The notes under the pieces are model-generated. The model searched no databases. It saw only the letters and a program-made list of their open reading frames with translations, and was not told the DNA's origin. From positions 1 to 19,435 of the forward strand of contig HF986616.1 in assembly GCA_000433175.1 (NCBI GenBank): DNA of 19,435 nucleotides, in the 5' to 3' direction. Origin of the DNA: Prevotella sp. CAG:1058 (GTDB taxonomy: Bacteria; Bacteroidota; Bacteroidia; Bacteroidales; Bacteroidaceae). The stretch's first letter is position 1. Each line of letters opens with the position of its first letter. A program made the translations under genes and the position numbers. Below, one piece after another: positions 8,018 to 15,166 of the stretch.

Positions 8018-8686
8018 TTATCCGCGAATCTTGGCAATGTAACCTAAAGCCTCCTTGCACTTATCGGTAATAGCCTGCCAGTTTCCTGCGGCAACAACAT
8101 CTTTCGGGAAGAGTTTTGAGCCCATGCCCACACAGAATACACCAGCCTTGAACCATGCGGTAAGATTCTCCTCATCAGGAGATACGCCGCCGGTAACCAT
8201 CAACTTTGACCATGGCATAGGGGCAAGCATACCCTTAACCAACTTCGGACCGAGCACGTCGCCAGGGAACACCTTGCACAAGTCGCAACCAAGCTCCTGG
8301 GCAAAACCTATCTCTGAAACGCTTCCGCATCCCGGAGTATAAGGAATGAGACGACGGTTGCAAACCTTAGCAATCTCAGGATTGAACAACGGACCTACTA
8401 CAAAATTAGCTCCGAGCTGAATATATAATGCTGCAGTAGCGGGGTCAACGACAGAACCAACACCCAGTGCCAACTCCGGACATTCAACAGCCGCATACTT
8501 TACTACCTCACCAAATACTTCGTGTGCAAAATCGCCACGGTTGGTAAACTCAAAAGCACGAACACCGCCGTCATAACATGCCTTAATAACTTTCTTTGCT
8601 ACTTCGACATCCTTATGATAGAACACGGGCACCATTCCGGTTGAACCAATCTTGTCCAACACTGCAATTTTATCAAACTTAGCCAT
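8018..8686 (-). CDS. eda: KDPG / 4-hydroxy-2-oxoglutarate aldolase
   Basis: A 222-residue class I aldolase that cleaves 2-keto-3-deoxy-6-phosphogluconate to pyruvate and glyceraldehyde-3-phosphate. The catalytic glutamate is E46 in RAFEFTNRG and the Schiff-base lysine is K138 in [14 protein letters not shown] and MVTGGVSP are also present. The usual IPG-type loop reads IPYTPGCGS, as I recall for Bacteroidales members. Its start overlaps the preceding small gene by 8 bp (ATGGCTAA shared), which suggests coupled translation. The next gene downstream, the double kinase, begins 7 bp after the stop. With kdgK it forms the lower part of hexuronate breakdown. KDPGal aldolase activity is a less likely alternative. 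Confidence 0.94.
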   Translation of the reverse strand: MAKFDKIAVLDKIGSTGMVPVFYHKDVEVAKKVIKACYDGGVRAFEFTNRGDFAHEVFGEVVKYAAVECPELALGVGSVVDPATAALYIQLGANFVVGPLFNPEIAKVCNRRLIPYTPGCGSVSEIGFAQELGCDLCKVFPGDVLGPKLVKGMLAPMPWSKLMVTGGVSPDEENLTAWFKAGVFCVGMGSKLFPKDVVAAGNWQAITDKCKEALGYIAKIRG

Positions 8687-8831
8687 TATTTTCCTTTTCT
8701 CTTTTTAATATAACGTAAAACCCAAAACAATATGAGCATACAAGCTCCCAGCCTTCATCGCCCAACTTGTCAAGGGCTTTTTCTTCGTTCTTAAATGATA
8801 AATTTACGACTTTATATTCAAAACGCTTCAT
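8679..8831 (-). CDS. 50-residue DUF4177-like protein
   Basis: A small protein starting [11 protein letters not shown] and containing [18 protein letters not shown], then a strand [10 protein letters not shown]. The pattern of a strand, a helix, a GDEGWELV motif and a final strand is that of DUF4177, a family of unknown function. The ATG at 8831 was chosen because it opens the domain directly and leaves 13 bp after kdgK; a longer reading would run into kdgK. Its end overlaps the eda start by 8 bp. The tight packing between a kinase and an aldolase of one pathway suggests it is translated and may be linked to them, but no role is known. Confidence 0.75.
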   Translation of the reverse strand: MKRFEYKVVNLSFKNEEKALDKLGDEGWELVCSYCFGFYVILKREKENNG

Positions 8832-8844
8832 ACATAAAAAATAA

Positions 8845-9870
8845 TTAGCGCTGAACGCGGCCCGAAGCATCTCCACCGGCAAGATTCTCAACCTCGTCAG
8901 CCGACATAAGGTTGAAGTCGCCCGGTATGGTATGCTTCAATGCCGAAGCTGCAACGGCAAACTCGAGAGCCTTGCCCTGGTTGTCAGGATAAGTCAGCAG
9001 GCCGTGGATGAGACCACCTGCGAACGAGTCGCCACCGCCAACACGGTCGATAATCGGCATGATGTCGTAATGCTTGCTCTGATAGAACTCCTTACCATTA
9101 TAAATAAGAGCCTTCCAACCGTTGTGGCTTGCAGAGAGAGACTCACGCAAAGTAGAAACCACATACTTGAAGCCAAACTCCTGCATCATGCCCTTGAAGA
9201 TTCCATAGTATCCTTCAGCGTCTGTCTTTCCGCCTTCAACGTCGGCATCCGGCTTGAAACCGAGACAAAGCTGAGCGTCCTCCTCGTTACCGATGCAAAC
9301 GTCAACATACTTCATCAAAGGCTTCATGATACTCTGTGCCTTCTCTGAAGTCCACAGCTTCTTACGGAAGTTAAGGTCAACACTTACAGTTACTCCATGA
9401 CGCTTTGCAGCCTCACAGGCAAGGCGTGTAAGTTCGGCAGCCTTGTCACTTATAGCAGGAGTTATGCCGCTCCAGTGGAACCACTGTGCGCCTTCCATAA
9501 TCTTGTCGAAATCGAAATCCGAAGGATCTGCTTCTGATATAGAGCTGTGGGCACGGTCATAAACAACCTTTGACGGGCGCATGCTGGCTCCGCTCTCAAG
9601 ATAATAGATACCCAACCTCTCACCACCACGGGCTATGAACTGGGTATTAACGCCATAACGGCGCACTGCGTTCAACGCGCACTGGCCAATCTCGTGCTTG
9701 GGCAATTTAGTTACAAAATATGCGTCATGGCCATAATTAGCCAAACTTACGGCAACGTTGGCCTCGCCGCCTCCATATACTACATCGAATGTATCACTCT
9801 GAACAAATCTCTTCTGACCCGGAGAAGAAAGGCGAAGCATAATCTCGCCCAACGTTACAACTTTAGCCAT
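8845..9870 (-). CDS. kdgK: 2-keto-3-deoxygluconate kinase
   Basis: A 341-residue PfkB-family sugar kinase that phosphorylates 2-keto-3-deoxygluconate to KDPG using ATP. The N-terminal GGGEANVAVSLA (33-44) is the substrate-binding signature, VSVDLNFRKKLW (162-173) fits KDG kinases, and DRVGGGDSFAGG (275-286) is the second PfkB signature with anion-hole glycines and catalytic base D281. The ATG at 9870 directly opens the first strand (MAKVVTLGEIM). It is first in the minus-strand operon, behind the promoter at 9929-9960, and eda follows one small gene later. Fructokinase or ribokinase activity is possible for this fold, but the aldolase neighbour argues for KDG. Confidence 0.93.
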   Translation of the reverse strand: MAKVVTLGEIMLRLSSPGQKRFVQSDTFDVVYGGGEANVAVSLANYGHDAYFVTKLPKHEIGQCALNAVRRYGVNTQFIARGGERLGIYYLESGASMRPSKVVYDRAHSSISEADPSDFDFDKIMEGAQWFHWSGITPAISDKAAELTRLACEAAKRHGVTVSVDLNFRKKLWTSEKAQSIMKPLMKYVDVCIGNEEDAQLCLGFKPDADVEGGKTDAEGYYGIFKGMMQEFGFKYVVSTLRESLSASHNGWKALIYNGKEFYQSKHYDIMPIIDRVGGGDSFAGGLIHGLLTYPDNQGKALEFAVAASALKHTIPGDFNLMSADEVENLAGGDASGRVQR

Positions 9871-9928
9871 TTTTCTGAATTTTTAGTTTTTTGAATGTTA
9901 ATAGATTTCGTTTTTGTCTTTTCGTTCA

Positions 9929-9960
9929 CAAAATTAATATTTAAATTGACACAAAACAAA
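9929..9960 (-). promoter_or_regulatory. Bacteroidetes-type promoter for the kdgK operon
   Basis: On the minus strand, TTTG (9957-9960) and TAATTTTG (9929-9936) are separated by 20 bp, matching the TTTG / TAnnTTTG consensus. The -7 element lies about 60 bp upstream of the kdgK ATG. Confidence 0.7.
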
Positions 9961-9969
9961 TAAAACTGC

Positions 9970-9986
9970 AAAAAACCATGTTTTTT
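9970..9986. repeat. 17-bp inverted repeat upstream of the kdgK promoter
   Basis: AAAAAAC and GTTTTTT form perfect 7-bp arms around a CAT centre, 10 bp beyond the kdgK -33 element. Its core AAAAAACCATGTTTT also fits the unit of the 22-bp arrays (compare AAAAGGCCATGTTTT at 10236). A weaker copy follows at 9991-10005. It could be an operator or an outlying array unit. Confidence 0.4.
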
Positions 9987-10235
9987 ACAAAAACACAAGC
10001 ATATTCCATCCATACTTCCCAACTCAACCAAACAAATCATTTTGACTACCCAAACCTATATTTTAATTACATTTTGATTTTATCAAATATCACATAAAGG
10101 CCATCGTTGCAAAAAAATATATCCTTGGACGTGTGTAAGGCACTTTTTAGCGTGCAAAAATAAAACGCTGTAATACAAGCATATAGATGCCGTTGTGTAC
10201 TAAATGTGCAACTGATGACAAATCTTTTCCTTCAT

Positions 10236-10315
10236 AAAAGGCCATGTTTTAAGCGGTAAAAGATAACCTTTTAGCATCTAATAGGCCACATTTCTCATTG
10301 AAACTAGCATGTTTT
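10236..10315. repeat. 22-bp-phased array of 15-bp near-palindromes (middle array)
   Basis: Units AAAAGGCCATGTTTT at 10236, AAAAGATAACCTTTT at 10258 and AATAGGCCACATTTC at 10280 start exactly 22 bp apart. A fourth, AAACTAGCATGTTTT at 10301, is 21 bp on. A further similar piece, AAAGACAGCATGTTTT at 10343-10358, is 42 bp later. It is the same family as the arrays at 46-104 and 19323-19403. Confidence 0.75.
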
Positions 10316-10638
10316 TACAGCAAAAACAGACAAGAAAAGCACAAAGACAGCATGTTTTATGATGCCTTTTACAACACCAGCCATGCAAAAACAGCTGTAA
10401 TAGTACAAGAGATTTTCTATTTCAACAAGGAACAGGAGCAATACAGGAATAACATAATGACAGACAATTCCGCCATTTACTTTCCACAATGTCACACTGC
10501 AACAATCGTCATAGAAGATAAAACCGCACAGGGCAAACAAACAAAAACAAGCTGAAAACCATGCATGGATAAAAAGGACGGCATAATGCATACACAAGCA
10601 CAGAAGAACATTATAATCGTTTTTTTCATTTCGTTTAT

Positions 10639-10669
10639 TTTGCATTTCGACCGAATTACATTATCTTTG
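10639..10669 (+). promoter_or_regulatory. Bacteroidetes-type promoter for the LacI-type regulator and uxaA
   Basis: TTTG (10639-10642) and TATCTTTG (10662-10669) are 19 bp apart, an excellent match. The spacer contains ATTTCGACCGAATT (10644-10657), a near-palindrome with a central CG-rich core that could be an operator for autoregulation. The leader to the start codon is about 125 nt. Confidence 0.72.
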
Positions 10670-10800
10670 CAATAAAATAAATCCGGGACCAATCTTCAAT
10701 AAAGAAAGCCCCTCACTTTTCAGCCTTACAATGTACACTACTTGCACTTTCGCAACATTAAGGCTTTTCAGCTTCTGCAAAGACAGACAGACAAATCATT

Positions 10801-11865
10801 ATGAAAGAAAAAATCAGAATTAAAGACATCGCCGAAAAATCCGGAGTCTCTGTCGGAACCGTCGACAGGGTGCTGCACAACCGTCCAAATGTCTCAAAAT
10901 CTGCCAGGGAAAAAGTAGAATCTGTTTTAAACAACATAAACTACCAACCCAACATGTACGCAAGTGCCCTTGCATACAACAAGTCGTACACATTTTACTG
11001 CATAATACCCAAACACGAATCGGAAGCATACTGGGAGGAAATAGAAGAGGGAGCCAACAAGGCATGCGAGTCAAGGCGCGACTTCCACATCGACGTGAAG
11101 ATGATGTATTACATGAGGTACGACACCGACACGTTCACAAGGAAATGCAATGAATGCCTCAACGCCAACCCGAACGGCGTCATTGTGGTGCCAAGCGAAC
11201 TTGAAGCCACCAAAGCCTTCACCGACAAGCTTCATGAACGCAACATACCGTTCATCCTGCTCGACTCGTACATGCCAGACCTTAAACCGCTTTCGTTTTA
11301 CGGCCAAGACTCGTTCTGCAGTGGATGCTTCGCTGCAAAAATGCTCATGCTGATAGCCTCGCACGAGAAAGAGATCATGATAATGAAGCAGATGAAGAAC
11401 GGCAAAGTGGCAAGCAAACAGCAGGAGAACCGTGAAGTAGGCTTCAGGCATTACATGCAAGACCATCACCCCAACATAAAAATACTTGAGTTAGACCTGC
11501 CGCTTGACGAAGACAAGGAGAAGTATGATACAATTCTTGAAAACTTCTTCTCAACCCATCCTCTAATACACCACTGCATAACGTTCTGCTCGAAAGGGCA
11601 CATCGTAGGCGAATTCCTGCTTAAGACAAACAGGCGCGACGTTCAGATAATGGGATACGACATGGTGGAAAGGAATGCAAAATGCCTGCGTCTCGGTTCA
11701 ATATCATTCATCATTGCACAACACGCCTTCATGCAAGGCTATAACTGCGTCGACACGCTGTTCAAGGCCATAGTTCTCAAGCACAAGGTAGACCCGGTAA
11801 ACTACATGCCGATAGAATTATTGTCAAAAGAAAATGTAGACTTTTACAGAAGAACCCAATTATAA
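10801..11865 (+). CDS. LacI-family transcriptional regulator
   Basis: A 354-residue regulator. Residues 5-51 form the LacI DNA-binding domain: helix-turn-helix IKDIAEKSGVSVGTVDRVLHN (7-27), then the hinge segment NINYQPN. The rest is a periplasmic-binding-protein-like ligand domain (about 63-345) with SYTFYCIIP, NGVIVVPSE, IPFILLDSY and VQIMGYDMVERN. It stands 27 bp before uxaA, with which it is probably co-transcribed, and diverges from kdgK, so it likely controls hexuronate genes and perhaps itself. The inducer cannot be read from sequence; KDG or a phosphorylated intermediate would fit. I give no symbol because KdgR/ExuR names are used for unrelated families. Confidence 0.92.
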   Translation: MKEKIRIKDIAEKSGVSVGTVDRVLHNRPNVSKSAREKVESVLNNINYQPNMYASALAYNKSYTFYCIIPKHESEAYWEEIEEGANKACESRRDFHIDVKMMYYMRYDTDTFTRKCNECLNANPNGVIVVPSELEATKAFTDKLHERNIPFILLDSYMPDLKPLSFYGQDSFCSGCFAAKMLMLIASHEKEIMIMKQMKNGKVASKQQENREVGFRHYMQDHHPNIKILELDLPLDEDKEKYDTILENFFSTHPLIHHCITFCSKGHIVGEFLLKTNRRDVQIMGYDMVERNAKCLRLGSISFIIAQHAFMQGYNCVDTLFKAIVLKHKVDPVNYMPIELLSKENVDFYRRTQL

Positions 11866-11892
11866 TCAAACAAATTAAAACAAATCAACAGT

Positions 11893-13389
11893 ATGGAAAA
11901 AGCACCTTTTATAAAAATCAACAAGGCAGATACAGTTGTTGTCTGCCTGAGAAACTACAAAAAGGGTGAAACTATCAGCATCGACGGCAAGACTATTACA
12001 GTAATGCAAGACACACCCGCAGGCCACAAAGTCCTGATAGAAGACACACCGGCCGGCACTAATATAATAAAATACGGTTATCCTATCGGCCATGCGAAAG
12101 AAGACCTCGCAGCAGGCCAATGGGTAAATGAGAATAATCTGAAGACGAACTTGTCAGGTACGCTGTCTTATGAGTACAAACCAGTAAACGAGGAGCTCGA
12201 CATTCCTAACGAAAACATGACATTCAACGGATACGTGCGCAAGAACGGGGAAGTCGGCATACGCAATGAGGTCTGGATTGTACCGACAGTAGGCTGCGTT
12301 AACGGAATTGCCGAAAAACTGGCAGGCATGCTGGCTGACGAGACTCGCCTTGAAGGCATCGACGCAGTACACGCATGGCACCACAACTACGGATGCTCAC
12401 AGTTAAGCGAAGACCATGAGAACACAAGGAAAGTGCTGCGTGACATAGTCCTCCACCCCAACGCAGGCGCCGTACTCATATTGAGCTTAGGATGCGAAAA
12501 CAACCAGCCCGACCAATTCGAGAAATTGCTTGGCGACTACGACAAGGAGAGAATCAAGTTCCTCATTGTTCAAAATGTACGCGGCAACGAGATAGAAGAA
12601 GGCATGAGGATACTCCGTTCGCTTTATGACATTGCCAAAAACGACAAGCGCACCGCATGCCCGTTAAGCGAGTTGCGCGTTGGTCTGAAATGCGGCGGCA
12701 GCGACGGCTTCAGCGGCATAACAGCCAATCCGTTGGTCGGCGAATTCTCAGACTTCCTTGTTGCACAAGGCGGAACTTCTATTCTTACCGAAGTTCCTGA
12801 AATGTTCGGTGCCGAGACAATTCTGATGAACAGGTGCAAGAACGAAAGCCTCTTCAACCAGACAGTAAAACTGGTAAACGATTTCAAGGAATACTTCCTA
12901 AGCCACGGCGAGCCTGTCGGCGAGAATCCGTCACCGGGCAATAAGGCCGGTGGTATTTCCACCCTTGAAGACAAGGCCCTCGGCTGCACACAGAAATGTG
13001 GCCGTGCACCTGTAAGCGGAGTACTTGGTTATGGAGACAGGCTGCAAGTCAAAGGACTCAACCTGCTGTCAGCACCAGGGAACGACCTTGTAGCCTCAAC
13101 TGCCTTGGCGTCAGCCGGTTGCCAAATCGTACTGTTCACAACAGGACGCGGTACACCGTTCGGAACATTCATACCGACAATGAAAATATCCACCAACACA
13201 GACCTGTTCAACAACAAGCCCAATTGGATAGATTTCAACGCAGGCGAACTGGTTGACGGAACAGACATGAAATCGCTCTTGAACAAATTCATCAACAAGA
13301 TTATCGCTGTCGCTAACGGTGAAAAGACCTGCAACGAGAAGAACGGCTATCGTGAAATATCCATCTTCAAAAACGGAGTAACACTTTAA
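11893..13389 (+). CDS. uxaA: Altronate dehydratase
   Basis: Converts D-altronate to 2-keto-3-deoxygluconate in galacturonate breakdown; the enzyme is metal (iron)-dependent in E. coli. The 498-residue protein has the normal full-length layout: an N-terminal SAF domain (about 12-83, with GHKVLIEDTPAG and GYPIGHA) fused to the UxaA catalytic part. Conserved blocks are GYVRKNGEVGIRN, PTVGCVNGIAEKLA (C135), HHNYGCSQ (163-170), LGCENNQPDQ (199-208), LKCGGSDGFSGITANP and TTGRGTPFGTFIPTMK. It follows the LacI-type gene by 27 bp and is closed by the hairpin at 13427-13462. No uxaB (tagaturonate reductase) or uxaC (uronate isomerase) is in the window, so upstream steps must be encoded elsewhere. Galactarate or other sugar-acid dehydratase activity is a less likely option. 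Confidence 0.94.
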   Translation: MEKAPFIKINKADTVVVCLRNYKKGETISIDGKTITVMQDTPAGHKVLIEDTPAGTNIIKYGYPIGHAKEDLAAGQWVNENNLKTNLSGTLSYEYKPVNEELDIPNENMTFNGYVRKNGEVGIRNEVWIVPTVGCVNGIAEKLAGMLADETRLEGIDAVHAWHHNYGCSQLSEDHENTRKVLRDIVLHPNAGAVLILSLGCENNQPDQFEKLLGDYDKERIKFLIVQNVRGNEIEEGMRILRSLYDIAKNDKRTACPLSELRVGLKCGGSDGFSGITANPLVGEFSDFLVAQGGTSILTEVPEMFGAETILMNRCKNESLFNQTVKLVNDFKEYFLSHGEPVGENPSPGNKAGGISTLEDKALGCTQKCGRAPVSGVLGYGDRLQVKGLNLLSAPGNDLVASTALASAGCQIVLFTTGRGTPFGTFIPTMKISTNTDLFNNKPNWIDFNAGELVDGTDMKSLLNKFINKIIAVANGEKTCNEKNGYREISIFKNGVTL

Positions 13390-13426
13390 CCCGTTCTTTA
13401 AGATTTACATATCATTCAAGTTATAA

Positions 13427-13462
13427 GGATGATGCCGGCTACATTCTGGCCGAGCATCATCC
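13427..13462 (+). terminator. Terminator after uxaA
   Basis: GGATGATGC (13427-13435) pairs with GCATCATCC (13454-13462), and CGGC with GCCG extends the stem past a single-base bulge. The stem is followed by an AT-rich stretch, ACTTTAAATTTA, rather than a pure T-run. Confidence 0.7.
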
Positions 13463-13518
13463 ACTTTAAATTTAGCAACAAAGGGACAGGCATAATAATA
13501 CAATCCATAAGGCTTTAA

Positions 13519-14343
13519 ATGGAAATTTTATATCGGAATTTCACCAAACTATTGTCAATAGGCGTTTTCGGAGAAAATTGTCCGGTAGAAGACATGTCCG
13601 AATTCAAATGGAACAAACTGTTACGCATCGCAGGAATATGCGATGTGGAGGATTTTGTATGCGACGGTATTGTCAAATCAGACAACAAGAAGATTCCGAG
13701 CAATATATACATAACAGCCCAAAACAACATATCTGTTATACAAGACGCCCAAACTACGGCAAACTACAACTTCACCTCCGGCAAGCCTATTAAGAAATTC
13801 TCAAATTTTTATCTAAACCGGAAATTAAACAAAATAATTTTCGATGAAATACACAGCATCGATACATCTATCAATTCACTCATTCTACTAAACAAACTTA
13901 TTGACAATATCAATAGCCTGCTTAACAACGGCATCGAGATAAGAAAGCTTGCCGATTTAGGAGGTTACTTGCGCAAATACGGAGACAGAATAGACTTCGT
14001 TAAAATCGAAACATGGATAAGACTTCTGAAAATTAAGAAAATATGCACTCTTATCGGCTGCATGCTTGTCAGTCTATTCTCGTTTGAGATAGAAGAACTG
14101 CCATTCATGAAGGCTACAAATAACAAAATCCTGCGTAAGACAGATGGAATGCTAAACATATTCCTTACATCCATTCCACAGCCAGCAGCTCTAAATGAAA
14201 ACAACGAAAACCACGGACAAGGAATAAACCCAATAACCAAGCCCAACACCAACCCTTTAAAGTTTTTCAACTACTTTCCAGTTGAGACGGCAAGCAGGTT
14301 CATATCCAATATAGCCAAAAGTCTTTCAAATATTGATGAATAA
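13519..14343 (+). CDS. Nucleotidyltransferase-like protein without visible catalytic core
   Basis: A 274-residue protein of uncertain role. The N-terminus (FTKLLSIGVFGE, then FKWNKLLRIAGICDV) and the central part (LLNKLIDNINSLLNNGIEIRKLADLGGYLRKYGDRIDF, about 123-160, and LIGCMLVSLFSFEIEELPF, 178-196) resemble the outer segments of the uncharacterised nucleotidyltransferase family NTP_transf_5. The catalytic block expected between them, with a GDxD-type metal site, is not seen: the helical C-terminal part starts only about 100 residues in, whereas relatives are usually about 370 residues. The end (FFNYFPVETASRFISNIAKSLSNIDE) is a tail I associate with Bacteroidales hypothetical proteins. There is no frameshift, so this may be a stable short variant. 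No promoter was recognised. Family assignment is tentative. Confidence 0.7.
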   Translation: MEILYRNFTKLLSIGVFGENCPVEDMSEFKWNKLLRIAGICDVEDFVCDGIVKSDNKKIPSNIYITAQNNISVIQDAQTTANYNFTSGKPIKKFSNFYLNRKLNKIIFDEIHSIDTSINSLILLNKLIDNINSLLNNGIEIRKLADLGGYLRKYGDRIDFVKIETWIRLLKIKKICTLIGCMLVSLFSFEIEELPFMKATNNKILRKTDGMLNIFLTSIPQPAALNENNENHGQGINPITKPNTNPLKFFNYFPVETASRFISNIAKSLSNIDE

Positions 14344-14345
14344 CT

Positions 14346-14393
14346 AAAATTATATAATTTTTTTTGCTATACGGACGATTAAGTGTACCTTTG
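14346..14393 (+). promoter_or_regulatory. Promoter for the GH25 lysozyme gene
   Basis: TTTG (14363-14366) and TACCTTTG (14386-14393) are 19 bp apart, matching the Bacteroidetes consensus. The start codon follows only 18 bp after the -7 element, giving a very short leader. Just upstream, AAAATTATATAATTTT (14346-14361) is a perfect 16-bp AT palindrome running into a T-run; it may act as a weak terminator for the preceding gene or as an AT-rich upstream element. Confidence 0.7.
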
Positions 14394-14411
14394 CCAGAAA
14401 TAAGATTTATA

Positions 14412-15119
14412 ATGAGACGACATATATTTTTCTTAATTTGCCTACTTTTTTTCAGCATTCAACATATAAATGCACAAAATGACGAAAGCTACATACAGTG
14501 TGAAGACACATGCAGGCATGTGCATGGAATAGACTTAAGCCACTACCAAGGCGAAGTGTTTTGGGAAAGCGTAGGTGCTAATAGTAAAATGGCATACGTC
14601 TATCTAAAAGCTACGGAAGGAAGCACCCATATTGACAAGACATACGAACGAAATATAGATTTGGCACATAGGTACGGATTGAAAGTCGGTTCATACCATT
14701 TCTTCCGCCCCAAGACAGACTTAACAAAACAACTTGAGAATTTCAAGTCGCAATGCCGTCCCGGAGACCAGGATCTCATACCGATGATAGACATTGAATC
14801 TACAGGAGGACTAAAGACGGAAGAATTCTGCGATTCGCTTTTCAAATTCCTTGACATGGTTGAAAAAGCATACCGACAGAAGCCCCTACTCTATACATAC
14901 ACCAACTTTTACAATAAACACTTGAAAGGAAAAATTGACGACTATAAGTTAATGATTGCCCAATATTCGGAAGAGCAGCCAAAGCTCGAAGACGGCAGGG
15001 ATTACACAATGTGGCAATATACATCCAAAGGAAGAATTAACGGTATTAACACTTATGTCGACAAAAGCCGTTTTATGGGGCGTCACAGTATGCGGGAAAT
15101 CAGGTTTAAACATTTTTAA
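14412..15119 (+). CDS. Secreted GH25 lysozyme (muramidase)
   Basis: A 235-residue glycoside hydrolase family 25 protein, predicted to cleave the N-acetylmuramic acid-N-acetylglucosamine bond of peptidoglycan. Residues 1-21 (MRRHIFFLICLLFFSIQHINA) form a signal peptide, so it acts in the periplasm or outside. Family motifs are GIDLSHYQGEV with D41, YLKATEGS (E69), GSYHFFRP (93-100), the catalytic PMIDIES (D127, E129), LLYTYTNFY and a C-terminal MWQYTSKGRINGI-VD. It is a single catalytic domain with no binding modules. The ATG at 14412 was preferred to one 48 bp upstream because it opens the signal peptide and lies just after the promoter. It could serve cell wall turnover or attack on neighbouring cells; the sequence does not distinguish these. 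Confidence 0.93.
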   Translation: MRRHIFFLICLLFFSIQHINAQNDESYIQCEDTCRHVHGIDLSHYQGEVFWESVGANSKMAYVYLKATEGSTHIDKTYERNIDLAHRYGLKVGSYHFFRPKTDLTKQLENFKSQCRPGDQDLIPMIDIESTGGLKTEEFCDSLFKFLDMVEKAYRQKPLLYTYTNFYNKHLKGKIDDYKLMIAQYSEEQPKLEDGRDYTMWQYTSKGRINGINTYVDKSRFMGRHSMREIRFKHF

Positions 15120-15166
15120 TTAGCAATATAAACAAAGCTATATAATATCTTTTAAGGAATATAAAA

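Larger units (their letters stand above)
9961..10638. other. Non-coding divergent region between kdgK and the LacI-type gene
   Basis: About 680 bp without a convincing gene. It contains the inverted repeat at 9970-9986, scattered degenerate copies of the AAAAGGCCA unit (for example 10095-10109 and 10135-10149) and the phased array from 10236. Short open frames here begin with TTG or lie across the repeats and have no recognisable protein features. Confidence 0.55.

Noticed and set aside
10298..10645. Overlapping short open frames on both strands in the kdgK-LacI intergenic region
   Set aside because: The plus frame begins with TTG inside the repeat array and neither product has recognisable motifs. 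AT-rich repeats produce open frames by chance.
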